The position numbers were made by a program, and so were the translations under genes. The notes under the pieces are model-generated. The model saw only the letters and a list, made by a program, of their open reading frames with translations. It searched no databases and was not told the origin of the DNA. A stretch of DNA of 64,000 nt from Auanema rhodensis (taxonomy: Eukaryota; Nematoda; Chromadorea; Rhabditida; Rhabditidae): the NCBI GenBank assembly GCA_964057225.1, contig OZ059899.1, forward strand, positions 6,944,001-7,008,000. The letters run 5' to 3'. This document shows positions 25,801 to 38,336 of the stretch, piece by piece. Position 1 is the stretch's first letter. Each line of letters starts with the position of its first letter.

Positions 25801-27581
25801 TAATATAAATAATTTAATATAAAAACATATTTGTATATATAACTGACTTTGATATTTCACTTGGTGGTCTATTTTCCATAATAGATCCAATAGAAGAAGC
25901 CCTTGTAATTGGTCGAAATGATGGTAAAATCTGAGGCTAAAAATGAAAAATTAATATTGTTTTTCAAAATATAATATGATATGATTTAGTAAAAGTTTTG
26001 TAAATATCTATATATAAACTTAATATTATAAAATGTCAGGTTTCTTTCTTGGTTTCATAGAAGAAATGAAAAGAAATAGAACATAATTTTGCCTGTTAGG
26101 CCGACGGTTTGTTCGAGCATAATAAAAATGTCCGAAAAGTTTAAATATAAAACTACAAATGTACAAATTTTAGTTATATTTTTTGTTATTATTTGACTTA
26201 AAATAGAAGAAAAAAATGATAAACATTAGAAAAATGATAAACAATAAAGGATTTGTAAGATATACATGTGAGGTATTATTCACTGAGTTCCATGTATACA
26301 AATATTGAATAAAGGAAAGGAATGCAGAGAAAATAGTCAAAAATATTTCTGAGAACAAAAAATTATTTAAGAAGAACTATATTAGTTTCTGATTAAACTT
26401 TTTAAAATATTAAACTATTAGGTATGAATATATAAAGGTTGTACTATCATAAAGCATGCTCTTTGAAGTATGTGAGTGCGTCGACGAGCTCACTCAGATG
26501 CCGGAACGAGCTTACCAAATAAATGGCCGAACGTCCGACATGGACGGAGCTCAATTGGCCTTCAAAATGAGAAGAGAATTCCGGATAAAGAAAAAGAGTA
26601 TATTTTATGAAGAAATGGAAAGAGAACAATCAGTACGAGAGCTGTTGAGTTCAGCAGCTTTTTCTTTTTCATTTCTATCTTGGTTATTCTCTTTGTGGGT
26701 TACTATGGCAATCAGCTACATCCACATCAATATGTTCTCACCGCCTCTCACATTCTTATACTCTCCTCTTCATCATTCAATTACTTTTTCATTTTTTAAA
26801 TGTATAATCATAATATTGCTCGAACTCGTAGAAAGAAAACAAAAAAAAAGAGTGAAAAGGTTAAATCGTTTAAAGCTTCAAACTAAAGCAGAAAACGATT
26901 GTAACTACGTTAAAGATTAAAAAACAAATGTTTATACCACCTGAATAACAGAAGAAACAGAATGGATCAGTCATGATCGAAGAATCAAAATGGATATCAG
27001 GAGCACTGTTACACCTGTTTTTTCTACAGTATGGCAGTATTTTTATATAATCGTATGACTGATATTAAACTATATACATATAATAAAGGTATTATTATCT
27101 TTTTATACAATTTTTAAGTAGAAAAAAAACTTTTCAGAAAATTTGGCATTTTTTCATTGTGTTGAGAAAATGTATTAACATATCTCCTCTACCGAATACG
27201 AATAAATTTTCTACATGTTAGGACAATAAAAGAACTTTGCAGTTAATGATTAAAGATTACCTGAAGGACATAGTCATCTCCATCTAATTGATCATCTATA
27301 TCTAAATCGGGTGCAGTTGCCGTCTGTACTTCTACTTCCTTTAAGCTACTATAAGTTGTAATTGAATTATCTTTGATCTCAGAATCCACAGCTTTCTGCT
27401 TCATCAGCTCAATATCTTCCATGTCTTTTACCATCTCTTCTATAACGTGTATAGGACTAACCTAAAATAGGGTATGAAATAAATTAAAATTATAAGTTTT
27501 AATCACCTTGGCCGTCAGTACACGGGGCTGAACATTTTTTCCTCCTCCATCAACGGTGAATGTGGACAAATCGCATCCCAT
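22823..27581 (-). CDS. ttll-11: TTLL11-type tubulin polyglutamylase with N-terminal MGCDLS motif
   Basis: About 17 exons. The core carries the TTL/ATP-grasp motifs: RPCDLYWHN, KFPGMTELAKK, FYPKSWFLPAHY, WFIVKPDEGAQGTGIYLI, KFDFRVYGVI, FAHLTNYSLNK and IMGFDIMIRSDGTPVLLEVN with the Mg-binding E-x-N. The C-terminal part (LVKDTILLVLGLLDEEYSTR, LLFLDKAMYIFMQFV, GGIRQFVRKC, GLPFHAFLQFMFWIAEKKF) matches the helical extension of TTLL11 rather than TTLL6/13 or TTLL5. TTLL11 adds glutamate chains to tubulin and acts in cilia. The most upstream exons (about 27247-27581) encode MGCDLSTF and an acidic linker, and join in phase 0 to the first core exon at about 25938 across a 1.3-kb intron. MGCDLS is a consensus for N-myristoylation plus palmitoylation. 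A shorter form starting nearer the core is possible. Confidence 0.85.
24639..24710 (+). tRNA. tRNA-Gly (anticodon UCC), nested in a TTLL11 intron
   Basis: A 72-nt cloverleaf. The acceptor stem GCGTTCG pairs perfectly with CGAACGC; the D arm has TGGTGTAATGGTCAGCA, the anticodon loop is CTTCCAA (anticodon TCC), and the T arm is GGGGGTTCGATTCCCCC with an intact B box. It closely resembles animal tRNA-Gly(UCC). It has no intron. It lies on the strand opposite to TTLL11, within the intron at about 24568-24748. Confidence 0.97.
25940..27246. other. Long intron of TTLL11 with a GC-richer island
   Basis: About 1.3 kb between the lipid-motif exons and the catalytic core exons. Most is AT-rich. At about 26456-26640 there is a compositionally distinct island with open frames on both strands; a 154-codon plus-strand frame (26456-26920) starts MLFEVCECVDELTQ and includes hydrophobic and Lys-rich stretches. 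I cannot support it as a gene. It could be an internal promoter or first exon for a short TTLL11 form. Confidence 0.5.
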
Positions 27582-30500
27582 TCTTAAAAAAACTGCTTAA
27601 TATACATATCTAATTTATATTCATAAAAGTACGAACTACAACATAAAAATTTATAAGTAGTAAGTAGTAACCTAGAAAAAAATTAGTAATACTGGCTACT
27701 TTGAAAGTCGAGACACCGGAAGTCATGACTGCAATTGAGTTCTATTCGCAGCATGGCTCAATGCTTTTGACCGGAACTTAGCCAATGCTTTTTCAGATCA
27801 AAACTAATTTTTTATAATAGTAACATAAACTTTTTTTTTACATAATGAACTGATGTAGAAACATGAATATATAAATGTTATTAATCTTTACAATGTAATC
27901 GATAGAAAGAGAATTTTTTTCAAATAAGTATATAATTACAAATAAAAAACTATATGGTATATACTATTGTATACTATTGTATACTATATATATATATATA
28001 TAATGTCTAAAATAAAGTCTGAAACAAGTGGGTTTCCTTGTAAATTTATGACTACTTCGATGAAATAGAATATTTCAGAATCTACAAGAGAACGAAAGAT
28101 GAAAAGGCCTAGGTTGCCATGGCGCTTTAAAATTCGGTCGTTTTCAAATAACGAACTCTAGCTATTATTACTAAAATGTTAAAACTCTGATTTAGATAGA
28201 ATATAATTATTTATAAGATAATACGATAGAACATCTAATAATAGTGAAAAAATGAATAAAAACTTTTATATATATATATTAGAAGTTATAAAATAGTTAA
28301 TTAAAATAAGACTTCAATACATGAAGAAGAGATGCATACTATATGGCACACATATTATATAATACATAATATACGCTTTCTAGTTAATCTGAAAAAATAA
28401 ATAAACATAATTAACCACATAAGATTATCACCAAATAACATATTTATTTTATTATAGTATAATTATATATTACCTTTACTATGTGTTTATTATATGTTAT
28501 TAAGTTGCAAAAAAAAAACCTAATTGAATAATATCTATAATTGTAAAAAAAAAGTTACACCCGGTTTACGAAAGACAATTTACTTTCACTCTCTTCTTTT
28601 GCTTTTTAAAAATTTTTTTGTATGTTTCTTAATCTCCTGTTGTACTGTCTGCTATTTAAACTATTTTTTTATTTCAAATCTAATTAAGTCGAATGATTTA
28701 AGATGGCAACTTCTATACTTTTTTTATATAGTTTGCCGTTCGTCTATGAAACAACTGCTGATTATTTCTCAAAAAGATATTACACTATTGGAATGCGTGT
28801 GATATTTCTGAGCAGAATAAACCTATATTGTATCTTTCAAAAAAAAAACTTTCAAAAAATTAAGAATGATTCTTATTATATATCTTATAACGTTTATCAA
28901 AAATTTTGTGCGTACATAAGTGGGTCGTGGATGCTAAAGAAACTTAACAATCAAACCTTCTCTTTACATCATTTCGTTTTTTTTTAACGTTTTTTGTGTT
29001 CTGTGTCATCTGTCGTGTCACCTTTCATCGTTTATCATTCTTTACAATCAGCTTAGCATGTCTTTTCTCGTAGTTTTTTGTTTCTGTGGCTGCTCCGTCA
29101 TCGGGATTTTATGTGAAAAAAAAGCTGTGAAAGATTCAACCGCATGTTTCCGTCTCTTATCATACGATACGCCTTTTATTATATAATTATTATGTTATAT
29201 TTTTTAATCAAAAATTTATCTAAATATTCTGATATAAATGAAAATCTTTGTTATGATAGCTCTTGATATTTTCATTTATCTAAAATCAGTCTATTAGTTT
29301 CATTTAACGGCCTTGTCTTTAACAGATTCACTAACCGGACCAACACATATTATATTTTGACAGGTCATCAAACTAAATTGATATATAAGATAGATAGATG
29401 ATATTATTATAATACCTATATGTCAAATCAGAAAATTTCCCTTTTCACATACATACATATCATTTTCAATATTTTAGCCTTCTATTGCCTTTTATCGAAA
29501 ATTCTAAATTTAATTCAAATTTCTCAATTCTTTGTCTTCATCTTGGCTAATCACACATGAATTTGTTTTTTTTCTCAGGACAACATATAAGATTATGTTA
29601 TGACTTTTCCTAAGAAAGTACTTACACAATCATAAAACGAATTTATTTTTTTCTTTAAAATATCATATATTTTCATGTTTTTTTATATATTTTTATATTA
29701 TTTCATTGTTATCTCTGTATATTGATTTTTTTTATGTTCAAATAATGTTTAATAATCACTCATTTTACTAATGGTGCACCCTTTGAGAAAGCTTTTCCTG
29801 TTCCTCTTCTCTGCCACTGTATCGTTGTCGGCCATCATGATATGCTCTGATAGGCGTAGTTTTTATTTCTAATTTTATCAAAAATTTGTTTCAAACATTT
29901 CCCAGATGGTTCTGACTCAATGTTGTTTGTTCTATTCCTAAAATCTTTAATTTTTTCTGAGACAAACGATAATTATAATTTTTATTCTGACATACACCTA
30001 ATATAAAAATAATTACACATTATTTAAATTAATATATTTCTTATATATTGTCATATTTTAACTTGCAACTTAGTTTTAGCAAAAAATAATCGATTATCCT
30101 GTGAACACATGTGCTTCGGTTTATTTTGAAAAATCTTGTAGGCCTTTACATTAAGAAGAAATTTTGTCCTTATTTTATCGAATTGTCCTTTATTAATCAT
30201 CAAAACATAACAATATTCCTCTTCAGGAGATTATTTTCATAACAGAGTGGAATTTGATTTGATTTCCATCTCATTTCATCTCATCTCATCTCTCACTTAG
30301 TGATTTAAGTTGGTTCATGGTTAAAATGGTTCCTGTTTCACAAATGTTCTTCAATATCCGAGACAATGATCGACTAAATTTAATCCCTCAAGCTATGACA
30401 TTATCTTATCAAATTTCGATTACTCAAACAAAACGTTTTTTTTTTCAATAAAATAGTTTAACTATCCCATCATTATATTTATTCTTCTGATGTTTTTGCA

Positions 30501-31381
30501 GTTGATCTTCTCAAGATAAACTTGAAGAAGCTACTCCAAACGCCCCCAGTTCCGTTTGTAGATGAAGAAACTACCTATGACTGATATGATGAAACACTAA
30601 CAAACAGACCAGCTGACACCTGAAAACAAATCTCAATTAATCGTCAAATGTATAAACTTATGTATTTTTTCCCGAAACATCAAACTGGACAAACGCGGGT
30701 GAAAAGTGAGATGCAGAATAACAAGCGGCATCAATCATTTTTTCTACTTATTTCCAAATGATCGATGTTCTTCCTTTTTTTTAAATGTTAAATCGTTAGT
30801 TAAAAGAAGGCTCTTGTTGTTTTTCTGTGTTTATTTCACTATTCTCTTATCCAGATTTGTCAATCTTTTTTCAATATCAATTTGACAATCTATAGTTTCA
30901 TGATTTTATCATCTATTTCCTTCTTTTAAAGTTTCTGAATAGTTTTAACGTTATACAATTAAATATTTTCAAGATTAAAATACTATAAAATACTCAATCC
31001 AAGAACTTAGAAATATTTTTATCGTTCATATGTTCCTGTGCAAACACAAAAAAAATAGAAACAATACTGTCAAACATGGTTTTCATCCATCTTAAGCAGG
31101 TCGTTTCTCGCATTAGTTCCCTTTTGTTCTTTCCAAATTTTCAAACAAGGCCATCTCTACTCTAGTCTTTTCTCTCTCTCTCTCTCTCTTTCTCTTTCAG
31201 CACCACCCTCAAGTTACAAATTGATCACATCGTCCTTTTCTATTTTTCGCCATTTTGTTTGTATCGTTGCTGATAATTAACGAATCTATTGGATTTACTA
31301 TCTAAATTCACTAAACATTCAGTAAAATACTCTTCGAACGCCATCATATCTACCTTGAGCTTGTCGTCTGCTGAATAGAAG
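27582..31381. other. Gene-poor AT-rich stretch
   Basis: About 3.8 kb between the divergent TTLL11 and TDP-43N-domain genes. It contains TA runs (about 27960-28005), T-rich runs and a CT tract (31171-31196). Apart from a candidate two-exon small secreted-peptide gene (29771-30584) I can support no gene. A short island near 27690-27780 is open on both strands and may be a noncoding first exon or promoter element of TTLL11. Confidence 0.5.
29771..30584 (+). CDS. Candidate small secreted peptide (two exons)
   Basis: Exon 1 (29771-29855) starts MVHPLRKLFLFLFSATVSLS, which reads as a signal peptide, and ends CSDR at a GTAG donor. Exon 2 (30502-30584) follows TTTTTGCAG and encodes DLLKINLKKLLQTPPVPFVD then an acidic end and stop. 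The two exons join in phase (phase 1) to give a product of about 56 residues. The intron of about 650 bp is long for this genome, but the next gene downstream also has a first intron of about 620 bp. The antisense strand of exon 1 is also open (starting MMADNDTVAEKRNRKSF), so the direction is uncertain. Confidence 0.3.
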
Positions 31382-34300
31382 ATGCTCTCCAAGGGTATGT
31401 TTAAATATAGTTTTCTTGTTCATTTCACAATAATACTGTATAAATATATGATAGTACTAACAAAATAGTGATATTAACCAGTTTTTGCAACTGTAAGTTG
31501 AATAAATTTTAAAAAATAGTTGAATATGGGTATATATCTCATCTAAACAATCGAATTGTCTTTTAGTAGACAAATAACCTTCTCAAAAATCGATCGCGTA
31601 TTTCATAAAGTTGTTCCGATCTATTTTCAATTTCAACTTTCAGATTTGTTCATTTGAAACCGTAATGGCCTCATTTGATTTTACATCAATATTTCATTTA
31701 AGTTTGACAAAAAAAATTGTTGTGCAGTGCTAAGAATACATAAATAAATGAATGCAAATACAACTTAATTGCAACTCATACCAATAGAATAGATAGTTTT
31801 ACTATATTATGAAGTTTTTTTAAAAAAAACTGTCTTTTATTGATAAGAAAAGATAATAAATCACCAAATCAAATAGTCCATTCTGTCACATATTTTGAAC
31901 AGCGAACATTCTGTTAAAATTATTTTTGGGATTGTAATGTGACAATTTATTATTGTTGATAGTTCAAACATTCAAAAAATATTTAGTAATTTGTTTTTTT
32001 TAATACTAATACTTCAGGATGGGTTAAGCTACAGATTGAACCTGTCGATGTAACGGTCGATAACGAGGATTCTCTTCTATTCTCTACCGTTCAATCTGTA
32101 GTCCCTGGAGCCCATGGTCTGTATTACCGTGAAAATGGTCAGAGAAAAGCTTTGGGGTGAATAATTAAAAGATTAATAGTGAAATAATCTAAGAATTTCA
32201 GTTTTGACACTAATACAGGACGTGTGTTTGCACCTCCATCTGGATGGCAAGCTCAAGATATATTTGTTCATCTTGGTAAATATATTATATTACTTTTACT
32301 TTTGAAACTATAATTTTTTATGAGTATTTTACATGATTAATTTATCTATTAAACATCAAACAACGTCTAATTTATTTTTAGCTCATGGTTCTAAACACGG
32401 CATGCACTATGCAGACTATTCAAAGGCAACAGCTCAATTTGAGAAAAACGTATCAGCTGTTCAGAAGCTTTTCGGTTTGACTTCAACATCATGTTGCAAG
32501 TAATTCTAATATATTTTATTTTCAGCTGGACTAGGATATGGTGGCATGACTGGTATGAAACCTATGACGCGAGCTGGTGAAAAGAAAACGAGAAGCCGCT
32601 CCAAAGTGAAGTCAGGATTTGAAGCTCAACCAGAGAATGTGCATATTAGTGAAGAGGTATTATATCAGTTATTTTGAAAATACAAAGATGTTAACCTTGT
32701 GAATGCAACCAGTTCTCGCTTTTAATCAGTTACAAATGCATTCAATTCAATTGTTATTCACATAGGTTAAACTTTGCATGAACATCTGATACATGAACCG
32801 ACAGATTATAATAGAAAATAATAAATAAAAGAAATTCAACTGATTTTATTTAATTTTTATTTGAAAAAAAAATATTATTTTTAAGAGCGACGTTGTTACA
32901 CAGTCTTCACCTGATATTGAAACAAAGACTGTTCATGAGCTCAAACATCAGTAAGTTGTTTTATGGATATTATGTCTGTAAGATTTCTAAACTAATTATT
33001 TTAAGAATTAAGGAACTTAAAAAGATAAACGAAAAGCTGAAACGAAAAAGTATTGATGAAGTGTAGGTTCCAATTTCCAATAGTAAGATATGTAACTGCG
33101 TTTAGGACATCAACTCAAATTAATCAAGAATCTGAATTAGAAAAGCTTAAACTACGTAATTCAGAATTGGAAACTAAATTAGCATCATTGTCAAATGTTA
33201 TTCAAAGCCAAGATGTATCAGCTAGTGAATCGTTAGTAGAAGTATAGATATATTCTTCATTAAAAATTCATTTACAGTTCTCCGCGTCGTGACAATGAAA
33301 GTGAGAAAGAAGACATGAAACTATTGTAAGTGTTAACATTAAACAAGACATTAATTTTTTTATTTGAAGGCAAAACAGGCTAATTGAAAAGGAAGAAGAG
33401 ATGAAGTTTATAATCTTTTCTAGTTATATGTCATAGTTTAACAAATTTCAGTAATCTTCACAGTGTTATTGAGGAACTAAGAGAAAAGAATAGCAATAAT
33501 GAAAAATCTCATAATGAAACACGTAGTTCATTAGATCAGCACATAGATTTGCTGAAGACTGCTAGAGACAAGTAAAAAAGCTTAGAAGAACACGATTGAT
33601 TGTTTTCTATACTTTAGAATTGCATATTTGGAGAATCAACTCAATGTTCTCTCATCAAACGATGTTGTAATTCCAGGTTTACTCAATTTCATATCGTCTG
33701 ATATAAATTTATTTGTAGTTCCTAAATGCCGTAGTCGAAATACTTCTGAGTCTCAAGATGATTCATCTTCAAAGGTACTATATTTGGAATATGTTAGGTT
33801 ATTATGAAAGAATTCCAGCATCGCTCATTAGAAGTTAAGCTTCAAATGGCTACTAATCAACTCAGAATGTGTGAATCTGATAAGCAGAAACTACAAGAAG
33901 CTAATTGGTTTGCTAATGAGCGTGTAAGCAAACTAGAAAAGGAAGTTGGATATCTCAAAGGCATGAACGATGAGATGAGGTTACGAATATCGTATTTTTC
34001 TGAGTTTTTGAACCATTGTTCAGATCACGTCTTAATGATTCAACTAGCGCGAAACTTCTAGCAGAGAGAGACCAAAGAATATCCGAATTAGCTGATCAAC
34101 GTGCAAAACTAGAATGGCGCTTGGGTGAATTGAATCAATGGTGGAATGATTCGAAGTGGAAGTAAGAAATTTTAAACAATAATTTCAATATTTGTTTGAC
34201 TGTAGAATTGGAGAATTAGAATCTAACCTTGCTCATCAACGATATTTATTGGAAACAGCTGGTAATAAAATTCAAAATCTAAACGATCAGTAAGTTATAA

Positions 34301-35495
34301 ACTATTATCTTCTTGAATAGTTTAACCAGAATTATCAAAACTAATAATGAATATAAAACTTGAAAAATATTTCAGACTCATTCTTGCACTTCGGTAAGAT
34401 TATAACTTTGTTTGATGTTTTGATTTTAACAATCAAAGTTGAAGTTATATAACCTATGAGTGTTATTTATAAAAAAAAGTTCTGTTGTCGTGTTCTAAAT
34501 AATTAAAATATTTTATGAAATACATTATTTAACTATTTTAGTGCTCCACAAGCACCAAGTTCCTCTATACCAAATTACGCTATTCGACAGGATACCAACG
34601 GACTTTGGCAACTAGCTAATGGATAGTAAGTTTTCAAAACTAAAAACTTAAGCTCAGGGTTTAATTTTCTAATCATTATCTATAAGGCGTAACTTATCAC
34701 AAACATCACTGCATGCACATCTTTGTTTCTTTCTCATTTTTATACCAGCCATTTAATTTGTGTCGTATCTTTTACGGGTGGAGAGAACATCATCAAAACG
34801 CTTTGAAAGTGAATCGATTCCTGCGGAATTGAAATCGAGAGATTGAATGCAATGCACAGAAATAATAACTTTGTTCAAGTCGTAAATTTTTTCTCACTTT
34901 CTCACAACTCAGCTTACTCAATGGTATATACCTTAGATATACTGCTAGGCTAAACAATTCAAATTAATACGCGAAAATAGTCCAAAATAATAGTCAAATA
35001 CATATTAAAAATAATAGGTTTAGTGTATTTTATCACTTTCATAAAGTATTTTCAGTTTTCCTGCAATTTCTCAACAACAAATTTTGCCAAACATTAACTC
35101 CTATCCAGTTTCCCTACCACATGTTTATGGTTATCAAAACGCCAGTTCAGTTGATACTAAACGTGTTACATTAGAAATAGAAAATGCTGAGCAAACTGAA
35201 GTTTTTGTTCTGGTTCGTGTTGTCTATATTAAAATTTTGGATTTTTTTTGTTTCAGTGCTCATTTATGAACTGGCAATGTGCTGTAAGATGTGATGCGCA
35301 GAATGCTGGCAAATCAGGAGTGATTATGAATCTTCCTCGTGGAAAGTTAGCAATCATATTTTAGCGAATCCAACATTTTGTACTTCCAGACATGAGTTCC
35401 GTTTTTTGAAAAATGGTTCTTGGACAACATCATCTCTTTATTCTTCAGTACCTAATGGTTTCGGAGGCTTCAATAATATGCTCATTGTTGAATAA
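31382..35495 (+). CDS. TDP-43-type N-terminal domain / coiled coil / CBM48-like protein
   Basis: About 14-16 exons; exon 1 encodes only MLSK plus one base. Residues about 5-75 form a TDP-43-like N-terminal domain: WVKLQIEPVDVTVDNEDSLL, FSTVQSVVPGAHGLYYRENG, then FAPPSGWQAQDIFVHL, matching the LLSTV..PGA.GL.YR.....G..L..G..W pattern of TARDBP. A basic Ser/Lys linker follows (KKTRSRSKVKSGF). The middle is a long coiled coil (ELEKLKLRNSELETKLASL, IEELREKNSNNEK, LEVKLQMATNQLRMCES, DQRISELADQRAKLEWRL). The C-terminus is a carbohydrate-binding-module-48 fold: VFVLCSFMNWQCAVR, MNLPRGKHEFRFLKNGSW, FNNMLIVE-stop, matching AMPK-beta (V.L.GSFNNW, LPEGEHQYKFFVDG.W, NNI). No RRM RNA-binding domain is present, so this is not TDP-43 itself. 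The TDP-43 N-domain polymerises head-to-tail; a structural or scaffold role is my inference. Confidence 0.8.
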
Positions 35496-35660
35496 TATTG
35501 AAATATTTATTGAAAAACCTTTAAAAGTATAACTGTGGGTTCAGAACTGGTTAAACTAGTTATTGATGTAGTGATAATATGTTAAAGTTTATAATATATC
35601 TAATCTATAAGTAGTACATATAATATAAAAAAGCATAATAGTAACAGAGCTAATATCGAA

Positions 35661-37515
35661 TTACTTATTCATGTATTGTTGAAATTTTGCAAGTTGAGAT
35701 TCATCAACAGTGGGTAGGAAATTGGATAATACAGACTCTATCAGACCAACCGTGACTGGATTACAGACAGCTTCAGATTTGCACAATGCCTTTTGTTCCT
35801 GAAAAATCTTTTAACGATTCAAAACTGAAATCGTCTAACTTTGAATCGTCGAAATTGAGCATATGCTACTTCGCTGGCAAATCTCCTAAGATCATCTCCA
35901 CTGAATCCTTCAGTTTTTGTAGAAAGCCACTCCAAACTAACGGCTGGAGATCGTGCTGTATGCTGAAAACAGAAAATATAAAAGTATGAAAAGTGCTGAA
36001 TAATAGTCACAGCTAATTTTTTCCGCAAAATAGCAACTCGGGCTGACAAACTTGGCAATCCAACATAAATTTTCTTCTCAAAACTGAAGAAATGAATAAA
36101 TTTTTTTTCTCTAAATAACAGTTATCAAACCGACGCAAGAAAGCTGGATCTAAGTCCCAAGGACAGTTTGTTGCACAAACTAACATAATGTTGCAAGTTT
36201 GTTGTAATCTTTGGATTTGAACTAGTAATTCAGTCTGAAATCGAGAAGTTAATACCAGAAATAGTGTGGAGGAATAACTTTTACTCTCCGATTTGAATCG
36301 TCTTCCGAAGAGGAGCGCATTCTACATAAGCTATCAACTTCATCAATGAATATTACGACAACTGAAATATAATAGTAATCAATTTTCATCATGATTGGAG
36401 CATACTTAAGCATTAGCTTAAGTGCCACAAAACATCACTATGATATGTATATTCGAGTAAAACCACACCTTTGTTTTGTTCAATGGCATGATCGAAAAGT
36501 TCTCGGATCAATTTCTCAGATTGTCCACTCCACGAAGATATTAGATCGGAAGATGATATCTGAGGAACAAAAAAAATTAACAATGAAAATGGGAACAAAA
36601 CCTGATAGAGAGTTGCTTTAATTTCACGAGCAGCAGCATGGCACAACGCTGTCTTACCTTTATCATACAGAACATTATACTGTAACACAATTGATATGTT
36701 TGATACCTGTTCCAGGTGGACCATAGAGTAAAACTGATTTCCATGGTTTCAAATCCGTTTTTGTGAACCATTCTGGATACAATATAGGGTCAACTAATGC
36801 TTCATTAAGTGCATTTTTCGCCTAAACGCAATTGTATCAAAGTATAAGGGAAAAAATAGAACTTCTGTAAGTCCTGCAATATCAGTTAATAAAGGTAAAG
36901 TTTCTAAATTTTTTACTATTGTATTTTCAATAGCTGCTCTGAAAATACACAAAAGTTTTAGTGTTATTAAAAAAATAGAACTTTCTAGCTTCAGAAAAAT
37001 CGTCGAATCTTTCTCTTGAATCAGTAGCGCTTATTTTATTCAATTGAGAATTACCACAGGAGCTACATTAACAAAAATAACAATAAAAATAGCGTCAGGG
37101 AAACTCACACCTCTTACATTCAGTCACACCTAGTGACATTTGGATAGTTGGGGAACCAGGTTCCATTTCATAATCCTGTTCTCCTAACACAATGAATAAA
37201 ATTAGAGTGCATATATTCCGAAATTACTAGCTATTTTATCCATCTCTAGTTTGGCAGCCGAGCTAAGCATATGACTAATAATTGATAAACTTTCAACAGC
37301 CCTTGTACCCTGCTCCTCTTTTGGGACTGAGTCAAGAATCTCAACAACAGAATCATAAGCCTGCAAAAAAAGGAACACTATTAACTACTATAACCACACA
37401 CCTGCTTTAAATCATCAACTGTGGAAGCTGGTCCCTTTTGCGCAATAGCTCGTAGAAGACTTCTGCATTTAATAAGTTTATCCTTACTTTTCTGAGGACA
37501 ATCTTGGCTTGACAT
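35661..37515 (-). CDS. Meiotic-clade AAA ATPase (katanin/VPS4/spastin group)
   Basis: Multi-exon gene of about 450 residues. An N-terminal helical region ([20 protein letters not shown] and [18 protein letters not shown]) precedes the AAA module: [20 protein letters not shown], Walker [40 protein letters not shown] (pore loop SW-G-x-SEK), Walker [14 protein letters not shown], sensor 1 [16 protein letters not shown], arginine fingers [13 protein letters not shown] and sensor 2 region [14 protein letters not shown]. The end, [17 protein letters not shown], is the C-terminal helix shared by this clade. I see no beta-domain insertion of VPS4, which favours a katanin-like member, but I do not assign a subtype. 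All catalytic residues are present. An acceptor GGTTTAAG lies one base before the ATG at 37515. Likely roles are microtubule severing or ESCRT-type disassembly. Confidence 0.82.
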
Positions 37516-37844
37516 TCTTAAACCATAACAACAATAACAAAACGTTCCTAAGCTTACTAAAACCATGTAAAAGATGAAGTTGAAAAAGCATGGTTGACTG
37601 GCGCGTTCTGAGAAACAGGCGCAAATTTAGAGTCAAAATTTGCATAAATAACATTATAAGATATGTGGAAGCTACAGTAAGGACACGATGCGTAATGGAT
37701 ATAAGTTTAAATTAAAGTTCAATGGTTCAGTTTTAATCAAGCTGCTAAGTTCATTCTTAATCAATTTTCATTGTTCACCGGTCTGTTACATATTTGTATT
37801 ATCCTTCGGTTTTTCTTATGTTAGACGTTTAAGCAATAATCTTA

Positions 37845-38255
37845 ATGCTAAGCCTATATAGTATCCTGACTTTGTTTCTTGGAATGTTTTGTGGAATTTT
37901 CTGCCAAAGGGTATGTTGACTAACTCCATTCATTTCTGAGAGACTTTCTCAAAGAGGCACAGAAGAAGAAGCAGACATAGACATCACCGTTCATACTCTA
38001 TACCAGTTCCACGACCTGTAACATCTTCATGCTCTCAGGTTGAATTTATTTGTTTTTTTTTCATAACTATAATCAATTTAATCGTGATATTTATTAGGGA
38101 CGTTCAAGTGACGCAAAAAGTAGCGGTCCTAGGAAATGTAAGGAAGTTTGAAACTATAATAACTTTATATTTTCTAAGTGACTTTTGTACCACCTGATGA
38201 CAACAAAACTGTGGATGAGTGCACTAGCAACTGGAGTGGGCCGGTCAATATATAA
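37845..38255 (+). CDS. Small secreted basic protein, unrecognised
   Basis: Four exons with three short introns, all in matching phase, giving about 92 residues. The start MLSLYSILTLFLGMFCGIFC is a clear signal peptide. The mature part begins with an Arg/His-rich run (FSKRHRRRSRHRHHRS), continues through IPVPRPVTSSC and SDAKSSGPRK, and ends TVDECTSNWSGPVNI. The mature chain has two cysteines, one possible disulfide, and basic sites where a convertase could cut. AATAAA overlaps the stop codon. Function unknown: peptide precursor, cuticle or secreted effector are all possible. It lies between divergent minus-strand genes and is too short per exon to appear as a long open frame. Confidence 0.6.
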
Positions 38256-38336
38256 ATAAAATATGTATTTAAAACATATCATCGAAAAAAAAATTGTTAG
38301 CTTAATTAACTCGTTATGTACACAATTCGAAGCTAT

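Noticed and set aside
31382-35495. Calling this gene TDP-43 (tdp-1)
   Set aside because: Only the N-terminal domain matches; no RRM motifs are present in any exon and the C-terminus is CBM48-like.
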